Positions 28,419-37,025 are shown, counted from the first letter of the stretch. The stretch is 64,000 bases of DNA from Streptomyces griseocarneus (GCA_003674045.1 PENC01000006.1:298516-362515); one strand, 5' to 3'. Notes: generated from the sequence alone by a model not told the origin. Translations and numbers: made by a program.

Positions 28419-28467
28419 GCGGGAGGGTCCTGGTCCGGGGAGAGGAGAAGGCGAGCGGGAGGGGGTA

Positions 28468-28503
28468 CGGCTGCGGCTGCGGCTGCGGCTGCGGCTGCGG
28501 CTG
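28468..28503. repeat. Hexanucleotide tandem repeat (CGGCTG)6
   Basis: Six perfect copies of CGGCTG sit between the ATPase stop (28506-28508) and the permease start (28418), on the transcript of both genes. Such simple repeats can change length by slippage and alter spacing or RNA structure between coupled genes. Confidence 0.95.
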
Positions 28504-28505
28504 CG

Positions 28506-29270
28506 TCAGCTCGTACGGCCCTTGGCATCAAAACGCTTCATGCGGTCCAGGACCGCGTCGGCCGTGGGCTCGCGCATCTCGTCGACGATGCGGCCGTCGG
28601 CGAGGAAGATCACGCGGTCGGCGTAGGAGGCGGCGACGGGGTCGTGGGTGACCATGACGACCGTCTGCGTCAGGGCCCGTACGGACTCCTGCAGGAAGCC
28701 CAGGAGTTCGGCGCCGGAGCGGGAGTCGAGGTTGCCGGTCGGCTCGTCGGCGAAGATGATCTCGGGGCGGCCCGCGAGGGCGCGGGCGACGGCGACGCGC
28801 TGCTGCTGGCCGCCGGAGAGCTGGCTCGGGCGGTGCGCAAGGCGCCCGGAGAGGCCGACGGTGCGGACGACCATGTCGAGCCACTGCTGGTCGGCCTTGC
28901 GGCCCGCGATGTCCAGGGGCAGCGTGATGTTCTCCAGCGCGGTGAGCGTCGGGAGCAGGTTGAACGCCTGGAAGATGAACCCGATCCGGTCACGGCGGAG
29001 GCGGGTGAGCTCCCGGTCGCCGAGGGAGGCCAGCTCGGCGTCGCCTATCTGCGCGGAACCGGCCGAGACGGTGTCGAGCCCGGCCATGCAGTGCATCAGG
29101 GTCGACTTGCCGGAGCCGGACGGGCCCATGATCGCGGTGAACTCACCGCGGCGGAACTCCACCGAGACCGAGTCCAGGGCCCGTACCTGGGTCTCGCCGT
29201 GCCCGTAGACCTTGCTCAGACCGGTGGCACGGGCGGCCGCGACGGCGGGGGCGGCGGTGGGGTACGGCAT
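28506..29270 (-). CDS. ABC transporter ATPase, MacB/LolD type
   Basis: A 254-residue ATPase with Walker A GPSGSGKST, Q-loop FQAFNLLPTLTALENITLPL, signature LSGGQQQRVAVARAL, Walker B IIFADEPTGNLDS and H-loop VTHD. The FNLLPTLTALENI pattern marks the MacB/LolD group that pairs with FtsX-type permeases. ATG at 29270 is preceded by CGGAG. First gene of a two-gene operon. Confidence 0.95.
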   Translation of the reverse strand: MPYPTAAPAVAAARATGLSKVYGHGETQVRALDSVSVEFRRGEFTAIMGPSGSGKSTLMHCMAGLDTVSAGSAQIGDAELASLGDRELTRLRRDRIGFIFQAFNLLPTLTALENITLPLDIAGRKADQQWLDMVVRTVGLSGRLAHRPSQLSGGQQQRVAVARALAGRPEIIFADEPTGNLDSRSGAELLGFLQESVRALTQTVVMVTHDPVAASYADRVIFLADGRIVDEMREPTADAVLDRMKRFDAKGRTS

Positions 29271-29540
29271 GGGGCTGCTCCGGGGGTCCGATGGGTTCGA
29301 CCGGCCGCAATGGCCGGAATACGCTCCTCCAATTCTTGGCGGTGCGGTGGGTCCGGACCTCAGCCGGATGGACCGAATCCGGGGCCGGTCGATGGGCCGA
29401 GACGGTGGCTCCGCCGTAGTCCCGGAGATGTACGGGGTCATCCTGAAGGCGCATGCCGGGTGGGCTCCGCCCCGGGTCCCGGTACGCCTACGAGCTCGAT
29501 CACCGATGCAGTCCGGCGACTGCGGGCCGTCTCTGGTTGC

Positions 29541-29580
29541 TCGCGCAGTTCCCCGCGCCCCTTACGGGGCGCGGCCAGCA
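29541..29580. repeat. Dispersed palindromic repeat (module B) in a 369-base gap
   Basis: Contains TCGCGCAGTTCCCCGCGCCC and the palindrome CCCCGCGCCCC/ GGGGCGCGG. Closely related copies lie near 47601, 56318, 59755 and 63472. The gap 29271-29639 otherwise shows no gene; it should carry the promoter of the ABC operon. Confidence 0.85.
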
Positions 29581-29639
29581 CCGTACCGGGGCTTCGCCCC
29601 CGCCCGGAGGGCGGCAACGGTGGGAACCCGGAAGCGGGA

Positions 29640-30638
29640 TCAGCCCCGCAGGGTCCGCGACGGCGGCTCCCCGTACTTCTGCTGGTACAGAGCCGCGAAG
29701 CGGCCGAGGTTGCCGAAGCCCCAGTGGCAGGCCACCGCGGCCACCGTGACGTCGGGGCGGCCGCGGCCCGCCAGGAGGTCGAGGCGGACCCGGCCCAGCC
29801 GTACTTCCCGGAGGTAGCCGAGCGGGGTCGTGCCGACGTGGCGGCGGAACGCCTCCTGGAGGGCGCGGGGGCTGACGCGGCCCGCGAGGGCCAGGTCGGC
29901 GAGGGTGAGCGGCTGGTCGGCGCGCTCCTCGGCGAGGGCCATGGCGCGCCGTACCGCGGCATGGGCGACGACGCCCGGCCGCTGCGCGTCCACGCCATCG
30001 GTGACCAGCCGGTACGTCTCCATCAGCAGGGCGGCCGTGGTCTGGGTGAGGTGCGAGGCCACGAGGGGGCTGGTCCGGGCGATGCCCTCGCCGAGCACCT
30101 CGCGGTGGACGGCGGCGGAGATCCCGGCCCAGGTCCTGGCGGCCCCCGCGGAGACCGGTCCGCCGAGCTCGAAGCGGGCGCGCAGCGGCCCCTCGACCCC
30201 GAGCGCCTCGGCGGCGGCCAGCTCCACGGTCTCCCGGTCGAGCCGGACGGTCGTCATCCGCGCGCCGGGCGCCCAGTGCACACGGAACTTCCGGTAGGGG
30301 TCGAGCACATACGTCTGGCCGGGCCCGACGACCCGTTCCTCACGGCCCGGGGACATCACCTTCACGCTGCCGCGCACGAGCTGGCAGACGAGCAGGTAGG
30401 AGTCGAGCGGCTGGGGTGCCACCAGGGTCTCGGCACCGTACTGGAGGCCGGACACGGTGATGCCGGGGAAGCCGCCCTCCGCGTACCAGGCCGAGAAGTC
30501 CTTGGGGTTGCCGAGCACGCTGAGCTCGTAGGGGCTGTAGGCGGAGCTGATGATCTCGCGAGTCTCGTCGAGATTGTTGCTGAGGACGAGCGTGCGCATG
30601 TTTCCCGGGGCCTCGGGCCCTACTCGGGGTTCGGTCAT
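29640..30638 (-). CDS. AraC-family transcriptional regulator
   Basis: A 332-residue regulator with an N-terminal cupin-like ligand domain similar to AraC_binding_2 (YSPYELSVLG, LDSYLLVCQLVRGSVKV) and a C-terminal pair of helix-turn-helix motifs (LTLADLALAGRVSPRALQEAFRRHVGTTPLGYLREVRLGRVR and VTVAAVACHWGFGNLGRFAALYQQKYGEPPS, both cut here from the family domain). ATG at 30638 follows GAGGAA. The target is unknown; neighbours are an ABC exporter and an orphan sugar permease. Confidence 0.9.
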   Translation of the reverse strand: MTEPRVGPEAPGNMRTLVLSNNLDETREIISSAYSPYELSVLGNPKDFSAWYAEGGFPGITVSGLQYGAETLVAPQPLDSYLLVCQLVRGSVKVMSPGREERVVGPGQTYVLDPYRKFRVHWAPGARMTTVRLDRETVELAAAEALGVEGPLRARFELGGPVSAGAARTWAGISAAVHREVLGEGIARTSPLVASHLTQTTAALLMETYRLVTDGVDAQRPGVVAHAAVRRAMALAEERADQPLTLADLALAGRVSPRALQEAFRRHVGTTPLGYLREVRLGRVRLDLLAGRGRPDVTVAAVACHWGFGNLGRFAALYQQKYGEPPSRTLRG

Positions 30639-30843
30639 GGGCGTTCCTCGGGAGTCCCGCGTTCTCCGGCCAGGAGCCGCGTTTGACGAGTAGCCGACAG
30701 GTGGCCCCGTTAGTACCGTTCTGCTTGTCCGCAGTCAAGGCGAAGGCTTTCCCCAGAACTGTTTCGGGACAGCCCGGTGCCATGCGCGGGCTCGGCCCTG
30801 GATCCACGGGGGACATCCAGGGCCGGTCTCCACACTGGTGAGA

Positions 30844-30875
30844 GGCCCCGCCGTCAGCGGACAGACGGCGGGGCC
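30844..30875 (-). terminator. Terminator after the MalG-type permease gene
   Basis: Perfect 12-bp arms (GGCCCCGCCGTC 30844-30855, complement 30864-30875), 8-base loop, 36 bases past the permease stop. Three CTGTATCCCG-like direct repeats (~30890-30914) lie between it and the stop codon. Confidence 0.7.
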
Positions 30876-30911
30876 CACTATTTCCCCTGTATCCCGCTGT
30901 ATCCCGCTGTA

Positions 30912-31775
30912 TCAGCCCTTGACCGCGCCACCCAGCGCGAAGCCCCCGCCGAGCCGCCGGGAGATCAGGGCGTAGAGCAGGATCACCGGCGTCGAATAGA
31001 GGGCCGAGAACGCCGCCAACTGCCCGTAGGCCACCTGATCGTTGCTGCCGAAGAAAGTGAAGATGCTGACGGACGCCGGGAGTTGGTCGGGCGAGAGCAG
31101 CAGCATGAAGGGCACGAAGAAGTTGCCCCAGAGCATGATGAAGCTGTAGATCCCCACCACGGTCGCGCCCGGCCCCATCAGCGGCAGGATCACCCGCGCG
31201 AGCGCCTGGAGCCGGCTCGCGCCGTCCGTCCACGCGGCCTCCTCCAGCACGACGGGGACGCCGTCCATGAAGTTCTTCATCAGCCAGATGGCGAAGGGGA
31301 GTTGCGCGGCGGCCATGAAGAGGGCCGTGCCGTAGAGCGTGTCGATGAGGTCGACCCGGACGAACAGCCCGTAGACCGGCACCATGATCGCGGTGATCGG
31401 CAGACAGGTGGTGAAGAGCAGGGTGAGCAGGTAGGGCCGGGTGAGGCGGGAGCGGTAGCGCGACAGCGGATAGGCGGCGAGCGCGGCGCACACCATGGTC
31501 AGCGCGGTGGCCCCGCCGCACAGCAGCAGGCTGTTGAGCATCGGCCGGAAGGTGATCTCCTCGTCGAGCACCGCCGAGAAGTTGCCCGTCGTCGGCCCCT
31601 TCGGGACCTGCACCCGCAGCCCGGCCCGGTCGTCCACGGAGGCGAGCAGCAGCCAGACGAGGGGGACGGCGAACGCGGCGGCGAGGACGAGGAGCGCGGC
31701 GTCGGCGGCGAGCCGCTGCCGGGTGCGACGGGTGCGACGAACGAGACGGGAGGGCCTGGTGAGCAGCGCGGGCAT
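30912..31775 (-). CDS. Sugar ABC transporter permease, MalG-type (orphan)
   Basis: A 287-residue CUT1 permease with six helices and the EAA loop EEAAWTDGASRLQALARVILP. C-terminal ...ALISRRLGGGFALGGAVKG is typical of MalG proteins, which end at the membrane. ATG at 31775 has a strong GGAGG. It is only 20 bases downstream of the STAND-WD40 gene, so both are probably co-transcribed. No binding protein or MalF is adjacent; the unpaired MalF and lipoprotein at 10402-12625 are the likely partners, separated by about 18 kb. Confidence 0.92.
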   Translation of the reverse strand: MPALLTRPSRLVRRTRRTRQRLAADAALLVLAAAFAVPLVWLLLASVDDRAGLRVQVPKGPTTGNFSAVLDEEITFRPMLNSLLLCGGATALTMVCAALAAYPLSRYRSRLTRPYLLTLLFTTCLPITAIMVPVYGLFVRVDLIDTLYGTALFMAAAQLPFAIWLMKNFMDGVPVVLEEAAWTDGASRLQALARVILPLMGPGATVVGIYSFIMLWGNFFVPFMLLLSPDQLPASVSIFTFFGSNDQVAYGQLAAFSALYSTPVILLYALISRRLGGGFALGGAVKG

Positions 31776-31795
31776 GGCGCACCTCCGGGGCGGTT

Positions 31796-34700
31796 TCACT
31801 GGTGGAGCGGCGACGGCGGGGGCGGGCACAAGGGGTGGAGCCCCTGACCCCGTAGGTACGAGGAGCGTTCGTTCTTCGTGAGGTCGCGCTGGAGGGCCTG
31901 GCAGATCCTTCGGCTCGCCTCGGGCGCGTCGGGGAGGTCCACGTCCCACAGCTGCGCGGTGTTGTCGGGCCCGCTGGTGGCGAGGGTCCTGCCGTCCGGG
32001 CCGAAGGCCACCGCCATGGAGTCGTCGCGGGCGGTGAGGACGTTGCGGGACCTGCCCGCGGCCACGTCCCACAGCCGTACGGTCCGGTCGCCGCTGCCGG
32101 TGGCCAGGGTCCGTCCGTCGGGGCTGAACACCACCGACGTCACATGGCTGGTGTGGCCGGTGAGGACCTTGCGATTCCTGCCGGAGGCCACGTCCCACAG
32201 CCGTACGGTCTCGTCGTGACTGCTGGAGGCGAGGGTCCTGCCGTCCGGGCTGAACACCACCGCGGTGACGAAGTCGTTGTGACCGGTGAGGGCTTCGCGG
32301 ACCTTGCCGGTGCCCGTGTCCCACAGCCGTACGGTGGTGCCGCTGCCGGTGGCGAGGGTCTGTCCGTCGGGACTGAAGGCCACCGACGTCACCTGGCCGG
32401 AGCGCTCCTCCAGCACTCCGCGGATACGGCCCGACCGCACGTCCCACAGCCGTACGGTCCCGTCCTGGCCACTGGAGGCGAGCGTTCCGCCGTCCGGGCC
32501 GAACGCCACCGACGTCACCTGGCCCGAGTGCCCCTCCAGCACCTGCCGGACGCGGCCCGACCGCACGTCCCACAACCGCACCGTCCCGTCCTGACCACTG
32601 GAGGCGAGCGTTCCGCCGTCCGGGCCGAACGCCACGGACGTGACCATGTCCGTATGGCCCGAGAGCGTGCCGCGCGCCTTGCCCGAGGCCACGTCCCACA
32701 GCCGTACCGACTTGTCCAGGCCGCCCGTGGCGAGGGTCTTCCCGTCCGGGCTGAAGGCCACCGAGGTCACGTGGCCGGTGTGGCCCGTGAAGACGCTGCG
32801 GGGTTCACCGGCGGCCACGTCCCACAGCCGCACCGTCGTGTCCAGGCTGCCGGTGGCGAGGGTCCTGCCGTCGGGTCCGAACGCCACGGACATCACGTGG
32901 TTGGTGTGGCCGGTGAGGACGGTACGCGGCTCACCGGTCACCACGTCCCACAGCCGCACCGTCTTGTCGAGGCCACCGGAGGCGAGCGTCCTGCCGTCCG
33001 GGCCGAACGCCACGGACGTGATCATGTCCGTGTGGCCGGAGAGTGTGCCGCGCGCCTTGCCCGAGTCGACGTCCCACAGCCGCACCGTCCTGTCGAGGCC
33101 GCCCGTGGCGAGCGTCCTGCCGTCGGGGCTGAAGGCCACCGATGTCACCTCGCCCTGATGCCGCAGCACCACGCCCCGGTCCGTGACCGACGGCACATCC
33201 CACAGCCGTGCCGTTCCGTCCCGGCCACCCGTGGCGAGCGTTCTGCCGTCCCGGCTGAACACCACCGACGTCACCACGTCGGTATGGCCGGTGAAGGTGC
33301 CGCGAACCTTGCCCGTGCCCAGGTCCCACAGCCGCACCGTCCTGTCCTGACCGGCCGCGGCGAGCGTCCCGCCGTCAGGACTGAACGCCACCGACGTCAC
33401 CTCACCGGGGTGCCGCAACACCACGTCCAGGGCCCTGCGCGAGGCCACGTCCCACAACCGGACCGTCCCGTCCCTGCCGCTGGAGGCAAGGGTCCTGCCG
33501 TCCGGGCTGAACGCCACCGACGTCACCTCGCCGGAATGTCCCTCCAGCACCGTGCGGGCGCGGCCCGTCGCGGTGTCCCACAGCCGTACGGTCCCGTCCT
33601 GACCGCTGGAGGCGAGGAGCTTGCCGCCGGGGCCGAACGCCACCGACGTCACCTGACCGGAGTAACCCGTGAGGCGGTGGCGGAGCGGGAGGGCGGCGGC
33701 CGTGTAGAGGCCCGCGGTGGCCTCGTCGGTGGGGCTGATCCGGTGGGCCGCGATGGCCAGCAGCGCGGCCAGGTCGGGGTCGGAGCCGATCAGGGCACTG
33801 GACTGGGCAGCCGTCTGCCGGGACTGGGCCTCGTGCTGCGCGGTGATCGCGGTCTGCCGCTGCCAGAGCGCCACGCCCGTCGCGATCAGGGCACAGGCCA
33901 GGAGGACGGCGAGGCTGCCGAGCAGTTGGCGCAGGCGTCTGGTGCGGCTGCGTTCGCGTTCCCGTTCGGCGGTCTCGTGGGCGGCGCCGGTGTCGAGGAA
34001 CGCCCGCGCCACGGAGCCCAGGGTGGCCTGGTGCGCGGGGTCGGCGGCCCATTCGCGGGCGACGGCCAGGCGGGTGCCCCGGTAGAGCAGGGCCGCGTCG
34101 CGCCCTTCGCCCTCCCAGGTCTCGGCCGCCTCCAGGAGCGACTGCCGGACGTGCAGGCCCGCGCGGTCCGCGTCGATCCACTCGCGCAGCCGGGGCCAAG
34201 CGCGCAGGAGGGCCTCGTGGGCGAGCTCCACATGATCGGCGTCCAGCGTCAGCAGGCGGGCGCGGGCGAACATGTCGAGGACCGCCGCGGCCGCCTCCGG
34301 GGCCGGGTCCCGCTCCAGCAGGCGGCGGTGCTCCATGCGGCGGCCCGTCTCGCCCGCGTCGTCGAGGTGGACCAGGTGGAGCAACAGTCGGCGTGCGACG
34401 GGCTGTTGCTCGGGGGGCAGCGCGGTGTAGGCGTGCTCGGCGGTGGTGGCCACGGCTCCGCAGATGCCGCCGGTCAGCTGGTAGCCGTTGACGGTGAGCG
34501 TGGTGTCCGTGCGCTGCTGCCAGGTGGCCAGGAGGGCGTGGGAGAGCAGGGGCAGCACGCCGGCCCGTGGCGTGGCCGGGCTGTTCCCGGTGGTGTCCAG
34601 GGCCGTACCCACGTCCCGTAACAGGAGTTCCACGAGCCCCGGTTCCACCGACAGCCCCGCCCGCTCGGCGGGGCCCGTGATGGCCTCGCGCAACTGGGCC

Positions 34701-35710
34701 GCGTTCATGGGCCCCAGGGGGACGTGGCCGTGCCGCAGCGCCGCGACCAGTTCGGGGTGGGCCAGGCAGTGCCCGTAGAAGTCCGCGCGGATGCCGAGCA
34801 CGGCCAGGCAGGCGGGGGCGCTCGGGGCGTCCTCCGTTCCGTTCTCCGGTCCGGTTTCAGGGGCGGTGGCCAGCGCGTGCAGCATCCCGGTGAAGGTGTG
34901 CCGTTCGCGCTGGTCCTGGCAGAGGGTGAAGAGCTCCTCGAACTGGTCCACCACGAGCGCGAGCCGGACCGCGTGGGCGCGCGTCGCGCGGTCGCGCACC
35001 GTGGCGGCGAACCGGCGCGGGGAGTCGGCCCACGCCCCGGACAGCTCGGAGTGCGCCGCTCCCGTGGCCCGGGCCAGCAGCGTCAGGAGCTCGCCGACGG
35101 GGTGCTCCCCCGGCGTGAGCAGCACCGGCCGCCATGTGCCCGCGCCGGGCGCCGGCAGGACACCACGCGCCAGGGCCGGTATCAGCCCGGCGCGCAGCAG
35201 GGAGGACTTCCCCGTGCCCGACGGGGCGACGACCAGCAACGGCCCGGCCCCGCCCACATGCCGGGTGAGTTGCGCGATCAGGGACGCGGTGGCCTGCTCC
35301 CGTCCGAAGAACCAGCGGGCGTCCTCGGAGCCGAACGCGGACAGGCCGCGGTACGGGCACACGGCGTCGTCCTGCGGGCCGGGGCCGGCGCCGGCGCCGT
35401 GTCGTCGTGGATCGTCCGCCTCCGGCACGAGCCGTTCGAGGATTCCGCCGGTGTCCAGCGCCTGGTCGCAGGCGCGCGCGAGTTCCAGGGTCAAGGGCTT
35501 GTCGCCGTTCTCGACCTTGCTCAGATACCCCTTGCTGTAGAAGGCCCGCGCGGACAGTCCGGCCAGTGACACGCCATGTTCCTGCCGGAGTTTCCGCAGA
35601 AGCTCCCCGGCGTGGGCGGACTCCGGGGCGGAGGACTCGGGGTTTCCGGGGGTCGCGGAGGTACCGGCCGCGGAACCGCGGTGCTCGTGCCACTGGTCGT
35701 CCACAGCCAC
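31796..35710 (-). CDS. XRE-STAND ATPase with 14 WD40 repeats
   Basis: About 1304 residues: XRE helix-turn-helix (~35-93; VSLAGLSARAFYSKGYLSKVENG), nSTAND-type NTPase with Walker A APSGTGKS (~162-169) and Walker B VVDQFEELF (~253-261), one transmembrane helix (~597-616) and 14 WD40 repeats (~680-1260), enough for two seven-bladed propellers. The repeats are nearly identical (GHT..VTSVAFSPDGRTLATGG..TVRLWDV), pointing to recent duplication. Codon 364 is TTA (34619-34621), suggesting bldA dependence. GTG at 35710 follows AAAGG; an in-frame TTG lies at 35731. It is a signal-transduction or defence-type switch; the trigger is unknown. It is probably co-transcribed with the MalG-type permease. Confidence 0.92.
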   Translation of the reverse strand: MAVDDQWHEHRGSAAGTSATPGNPESSAPESAHAGELLRKLRQEHGVSLAGLSARAFYSKGYLSKVENGDKPLTLELARACDQALDTGGILERLVPEADDPRRHGAGAGPGPQDDAVCPYRGLSAFGSEDARWFFGREQATASLIAQLTRHVGGAGPLLVVAPSGTGKSSLLRAGLIPALARGVLPAPGAGTWRPVLLTPGEHPVGELLTLLARATGAAHSELSGAWADSPRRFAATVRDRATRAHAVRLALVVDQFEELFTLCQDQRERHTFTGMLHALATAPETGPENGTEDAPSAPACLAVLGIRADFYGHCLAHPELVAALRHGHVPLGPMNAAQLREAITGPAERAGLSVEPGLVELLLRDVGTALDTTGNSPATPRAGVLPLLSHALLATWQQRTDTTLTVNGYQLTGGICGAVATTAEHAYTALPPEQQPVARRLLLHLVHLDDAGETGRRMEHRRLLERDPAPEAAAAVLDMFARARLLTLDADHVELAHEALLRAWPRLREWIDADRAGLHVRQSLLEAAETWEGEGRDAALLYRGTRLAVAREWAADPAHQATLGSVARAFLDTGAAHETAERERERSRTRRLRQLLGSLAVLLACALIATGVALWQRQTAITAQHEAQSRQTAAQSSALIGSDPDLAALLAIAAHRISPTDEATAGLYTAAALPLRHRLTGYSGQVTSVAFGPGGKLLASSGQDGTVRLWDTATGRARTVLEGHSGEVTSVAFSPDGRTLASSGRDGTVRLWDVASRRALDVVLRHPGEVTSVAFSPDGGTLAAAGQDRTVRLWDLGTGKVRGTFTGHTDVVTSVVFSRDGRTLATGGRDGTARLWDVPSVTDRGVVLRHQGEVTSVAFSPDGRTLATGGLDRTVRLWDVDSGKARGTLSGHTDMITSVAFGPDGRTLASGGLDKTVRLWDVVTGEPRTVLTGHTNHVMSVAFGPDGRTLATGSLDTTVRLWDVAAGEPRSVFTGHTGHVTSVAFSPDGKTLATGGLDKSVRLWDVASGKARGTLSGHTDMVTSVAFGPDGGTLASSGQDGTVRLWDVRSGRVRQVLEGHSGQVTSVAFGPDGGTLASSGQDGTVRLWDVRSGRIRGVLEERSGQVTSVAFSPDGQTLATGSGTTVRLWDTGTGKVREALTGHNDFVTAVVFSPDGRTLASSSHDETVRLWDVASGRNRKVLTGHTSHVTSVVFSPDGRTLATGSGDRTVRLWDVAAGRSRNVLTARDDSMAVAFGPDGRTLATSGPDNTAQLWDVDLPDAPEASRRICQALQRDLTKNERSSYLRGQGLHPLCPPPPSPLHQ

Positions 35711-35786
35711 GCTGCCTTTCGCCGGGGGCAATCGCCGCAGGTCGTCGTCGGTTTCCCCGTCTCCTGTCGGCAGAGGAAACGGGAAA

Positions 35787-35813
35787 CCCCTGGGCGCGCG
35801 GGGCGCCCGGGGG
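35787..35813. other. GC-rich hairpin in divergent gap
   Basis: Arms CCCCTGGGCGC (35787-35797) and GCGCCCGGGGG (35803-35813) pair with one G-T wobble. It lies in the 5' leader of the STAND-WD40 gene. Confidence 0.5.
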
Positions 35814-35852
35814 CTGAACTACTGGACGTCCCCCCCCCACAGAGGTGGGGCG

Positions 35853-35893
35853 GACGCTGTGAGCCCGCTACGGGGGTGCGGGCTCACAGCGTC
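35853..35893. promoter_or_regulatory. 15-bp inverted repeat in divergent gap
   Basis: Perfect arms GACGCTGTGAGCCCG (35853-35867) and CGGGCTCACAGCGTC (35879-35893), 11-base loop. Because both neighbouring genes diverge, it cannot be an ordinary terminator for either; an attenuator of one leader, an operator or a relic of a lost gene's terminator are possible. Confidence 0.6.
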
Positions 35894-35940
35894 GACCCGA
35901 CGGCACCGGCCGGGCAAGTGCCCTTTGCGAGGCATCGGGG

Positions 35941-35980
35941 GTACGCACCTCCGGGTAAGCACCCACCTTTTTGTGCGTAC
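35941..35980. promoter_or_regulatory. Candidate operator of the oxidoreductase gene
   Basis: GTACGCAC (35941-35948) and GTGCGTAC (35973-35980) form an 8-bp inverted repeat ~80 bases before the ATG at 36062. HxlR-type regulators often control such oxidoreductases from similar sites, but no HxlR gene is adjacent here. Confidence 0.5.
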
Positions 35981-36061
35981 TTGAGGTGACGGGTCCCGTG
36001 GGCGAGTCTGATGGAGGCGGCGCCGAGCCCCGCACACCCCCTCTGAACTGGAGCTTCCCCC

Positions 36062-36955
36062 ATGCCCGTGTCCCCTGCCTCCCCTCTGTCCCCTGCCCCC
36101 GTCTCCGTCCTCGGCCTCGGCGCGATGGGCAAGGCTCTGGCGACGGCGTTCCTCACGGGTGGCCTCCCGACGACGGTGTGGAACCGCACCCCGGGCAAGG
36201 CCGAGCCGCTGCTCGCCCTCGGGGCGACCGCCGCCGGGGACGTGACCGCCGCCGTGACCGCGAGCGAGCTGGTGGTCGTCTGCCTCCTCGACTACGACTC
36301 GGTGCACGAGACCCTGGACCCGGTCGCCGCGAAGCTGGCCGGACGCACCCTGGTCAACCTCACCAACGGCACGCCCGAGCAGGCACGCGAAATGGCCGCA
36401 TGGGCGGACGCCCACGGGATCGTGTACGTCGACGGCGGCATCATGGCCATCCCGCCGGGCATCGGCACGGAGCAGGCGTTCCTGCTCTACAGCGGCTCGC
36501 GCGAGGCGTTCGACGCCTGCACCCCGGCCCTGGAGCTCCTGGGCGCGCCCCGCTTCGTCGGCACGGACCCGGGCCTGGCGGCCCTCCAGGACATCGCGCT
36601 CCTCAGCGGCATGTACGGCATGTTCGCGGGCGTCTTCCACGCCCTGGCCCTGGTCGGCACGGAGCGGATACCCGCGGAGGAGTTCGCTCCGGTCCTCCAG
36701 CAGTGGATCACGGGGATGGCGACGGCCATCCCGCACTACGCCCAGCAGATCGAGTCCGGCGACTACACGACGGGCGTCGTCTCCAACATCGCCATGCAGG
36801 CGGCCGCCTTCCCCAACCTCCTCTCCACCGCCGAGTCCCAGGGCCTGAGCCCCGAACTCCTGGCCCCGCTCCAGCAGCTGCTGTCCCGGCGCGTGGCGGA
36901 GGGGCACGGCCACGAGGACGTGACGGGGATCGTGGAGCTGCTGAGGAAGAAGTGA
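36062..36955 (+). CDS. NAD(P)-dependent oxidoreductase (beta-hydroxyacid dehydrogenase/imine reductase family)
   Basis: A 297-residue two-domain dehydrogenase. The Rossmann motif is VLGLGAMGKALATAFL near residue 15, followed by TTVWNRTPGKAEPL. YVDGGIMAIPPGIGTE corresponds to the substrate-binding (GG) segment, and the C-terminal domain is all-helical. The Lys typical of beta-hydroxyacid dehydrogenases is not evident, so it is closer to the imine-reductase-like group. ATG at 36062 follows GGAG. Single-gene unit ending in a strong terminator. Confidence 0.88.
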   Translation: MPVSPASPLSPAPVSVLGLGAMGKALATAFLTGGLPTTVWNRTPGKAEPLLALGATAAGDVTAAVTASELVVVCLLDYDSVHETLDPVAAKLAGRTLVNLTNGTPEQAREMAAWADAHGIVYVDGGIMAIPPGIGTEQAFLLYSGSREAFDACTPALELLGAPRFVGTDPGLAALQDIALLSGMYGMFAGVFHALALVGTERIPAEEFAPVLQQWITGMATAIPHYAQQIESGDYTTGVVSNIAMQAAAFPNLLSTAESQGLSPELLAPLQQLLSRRVAEGHGHEDVTGIVELLRKK

Positions 36956-36974
36956 CGGGGGGAGCCGCCGAAGT

Positions 36975-37016
36975 GGTGTGGTGCCCGGCTTCGAGGAAGA
37001 AGCCGGGCACCACACC
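36975..37016. terminator. Strong bidirectional terminator
   Basis: Perfect 18-bp arms (36975-36992 and 36999-37016) with a 6-base loop, between convergent genes ending at 36955 and 37026. Confidence 0.88.
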
Positions 37017-37025
37017 TTGTCAGGA

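Noticed and set aside
28468..28503. Possible CRISPR-like array
   Set aside because: Contiguous 6-base tandem repeats without spacers; no Cas genes nearby.
25815..30686. 1623-codon open frame on the + strand
   Set aside because: It is antisense to the FtsX permease, ABC ATPase and AraC genes, all of which have clear family motifs; the frame is a high-GC artefact rich in Gly, Arg, Asp and Gln.
35853..35893. Ordinary transcription terminator
   Set aside because: It lies between divergent genes, upstream of both, so it does not end either transcript.
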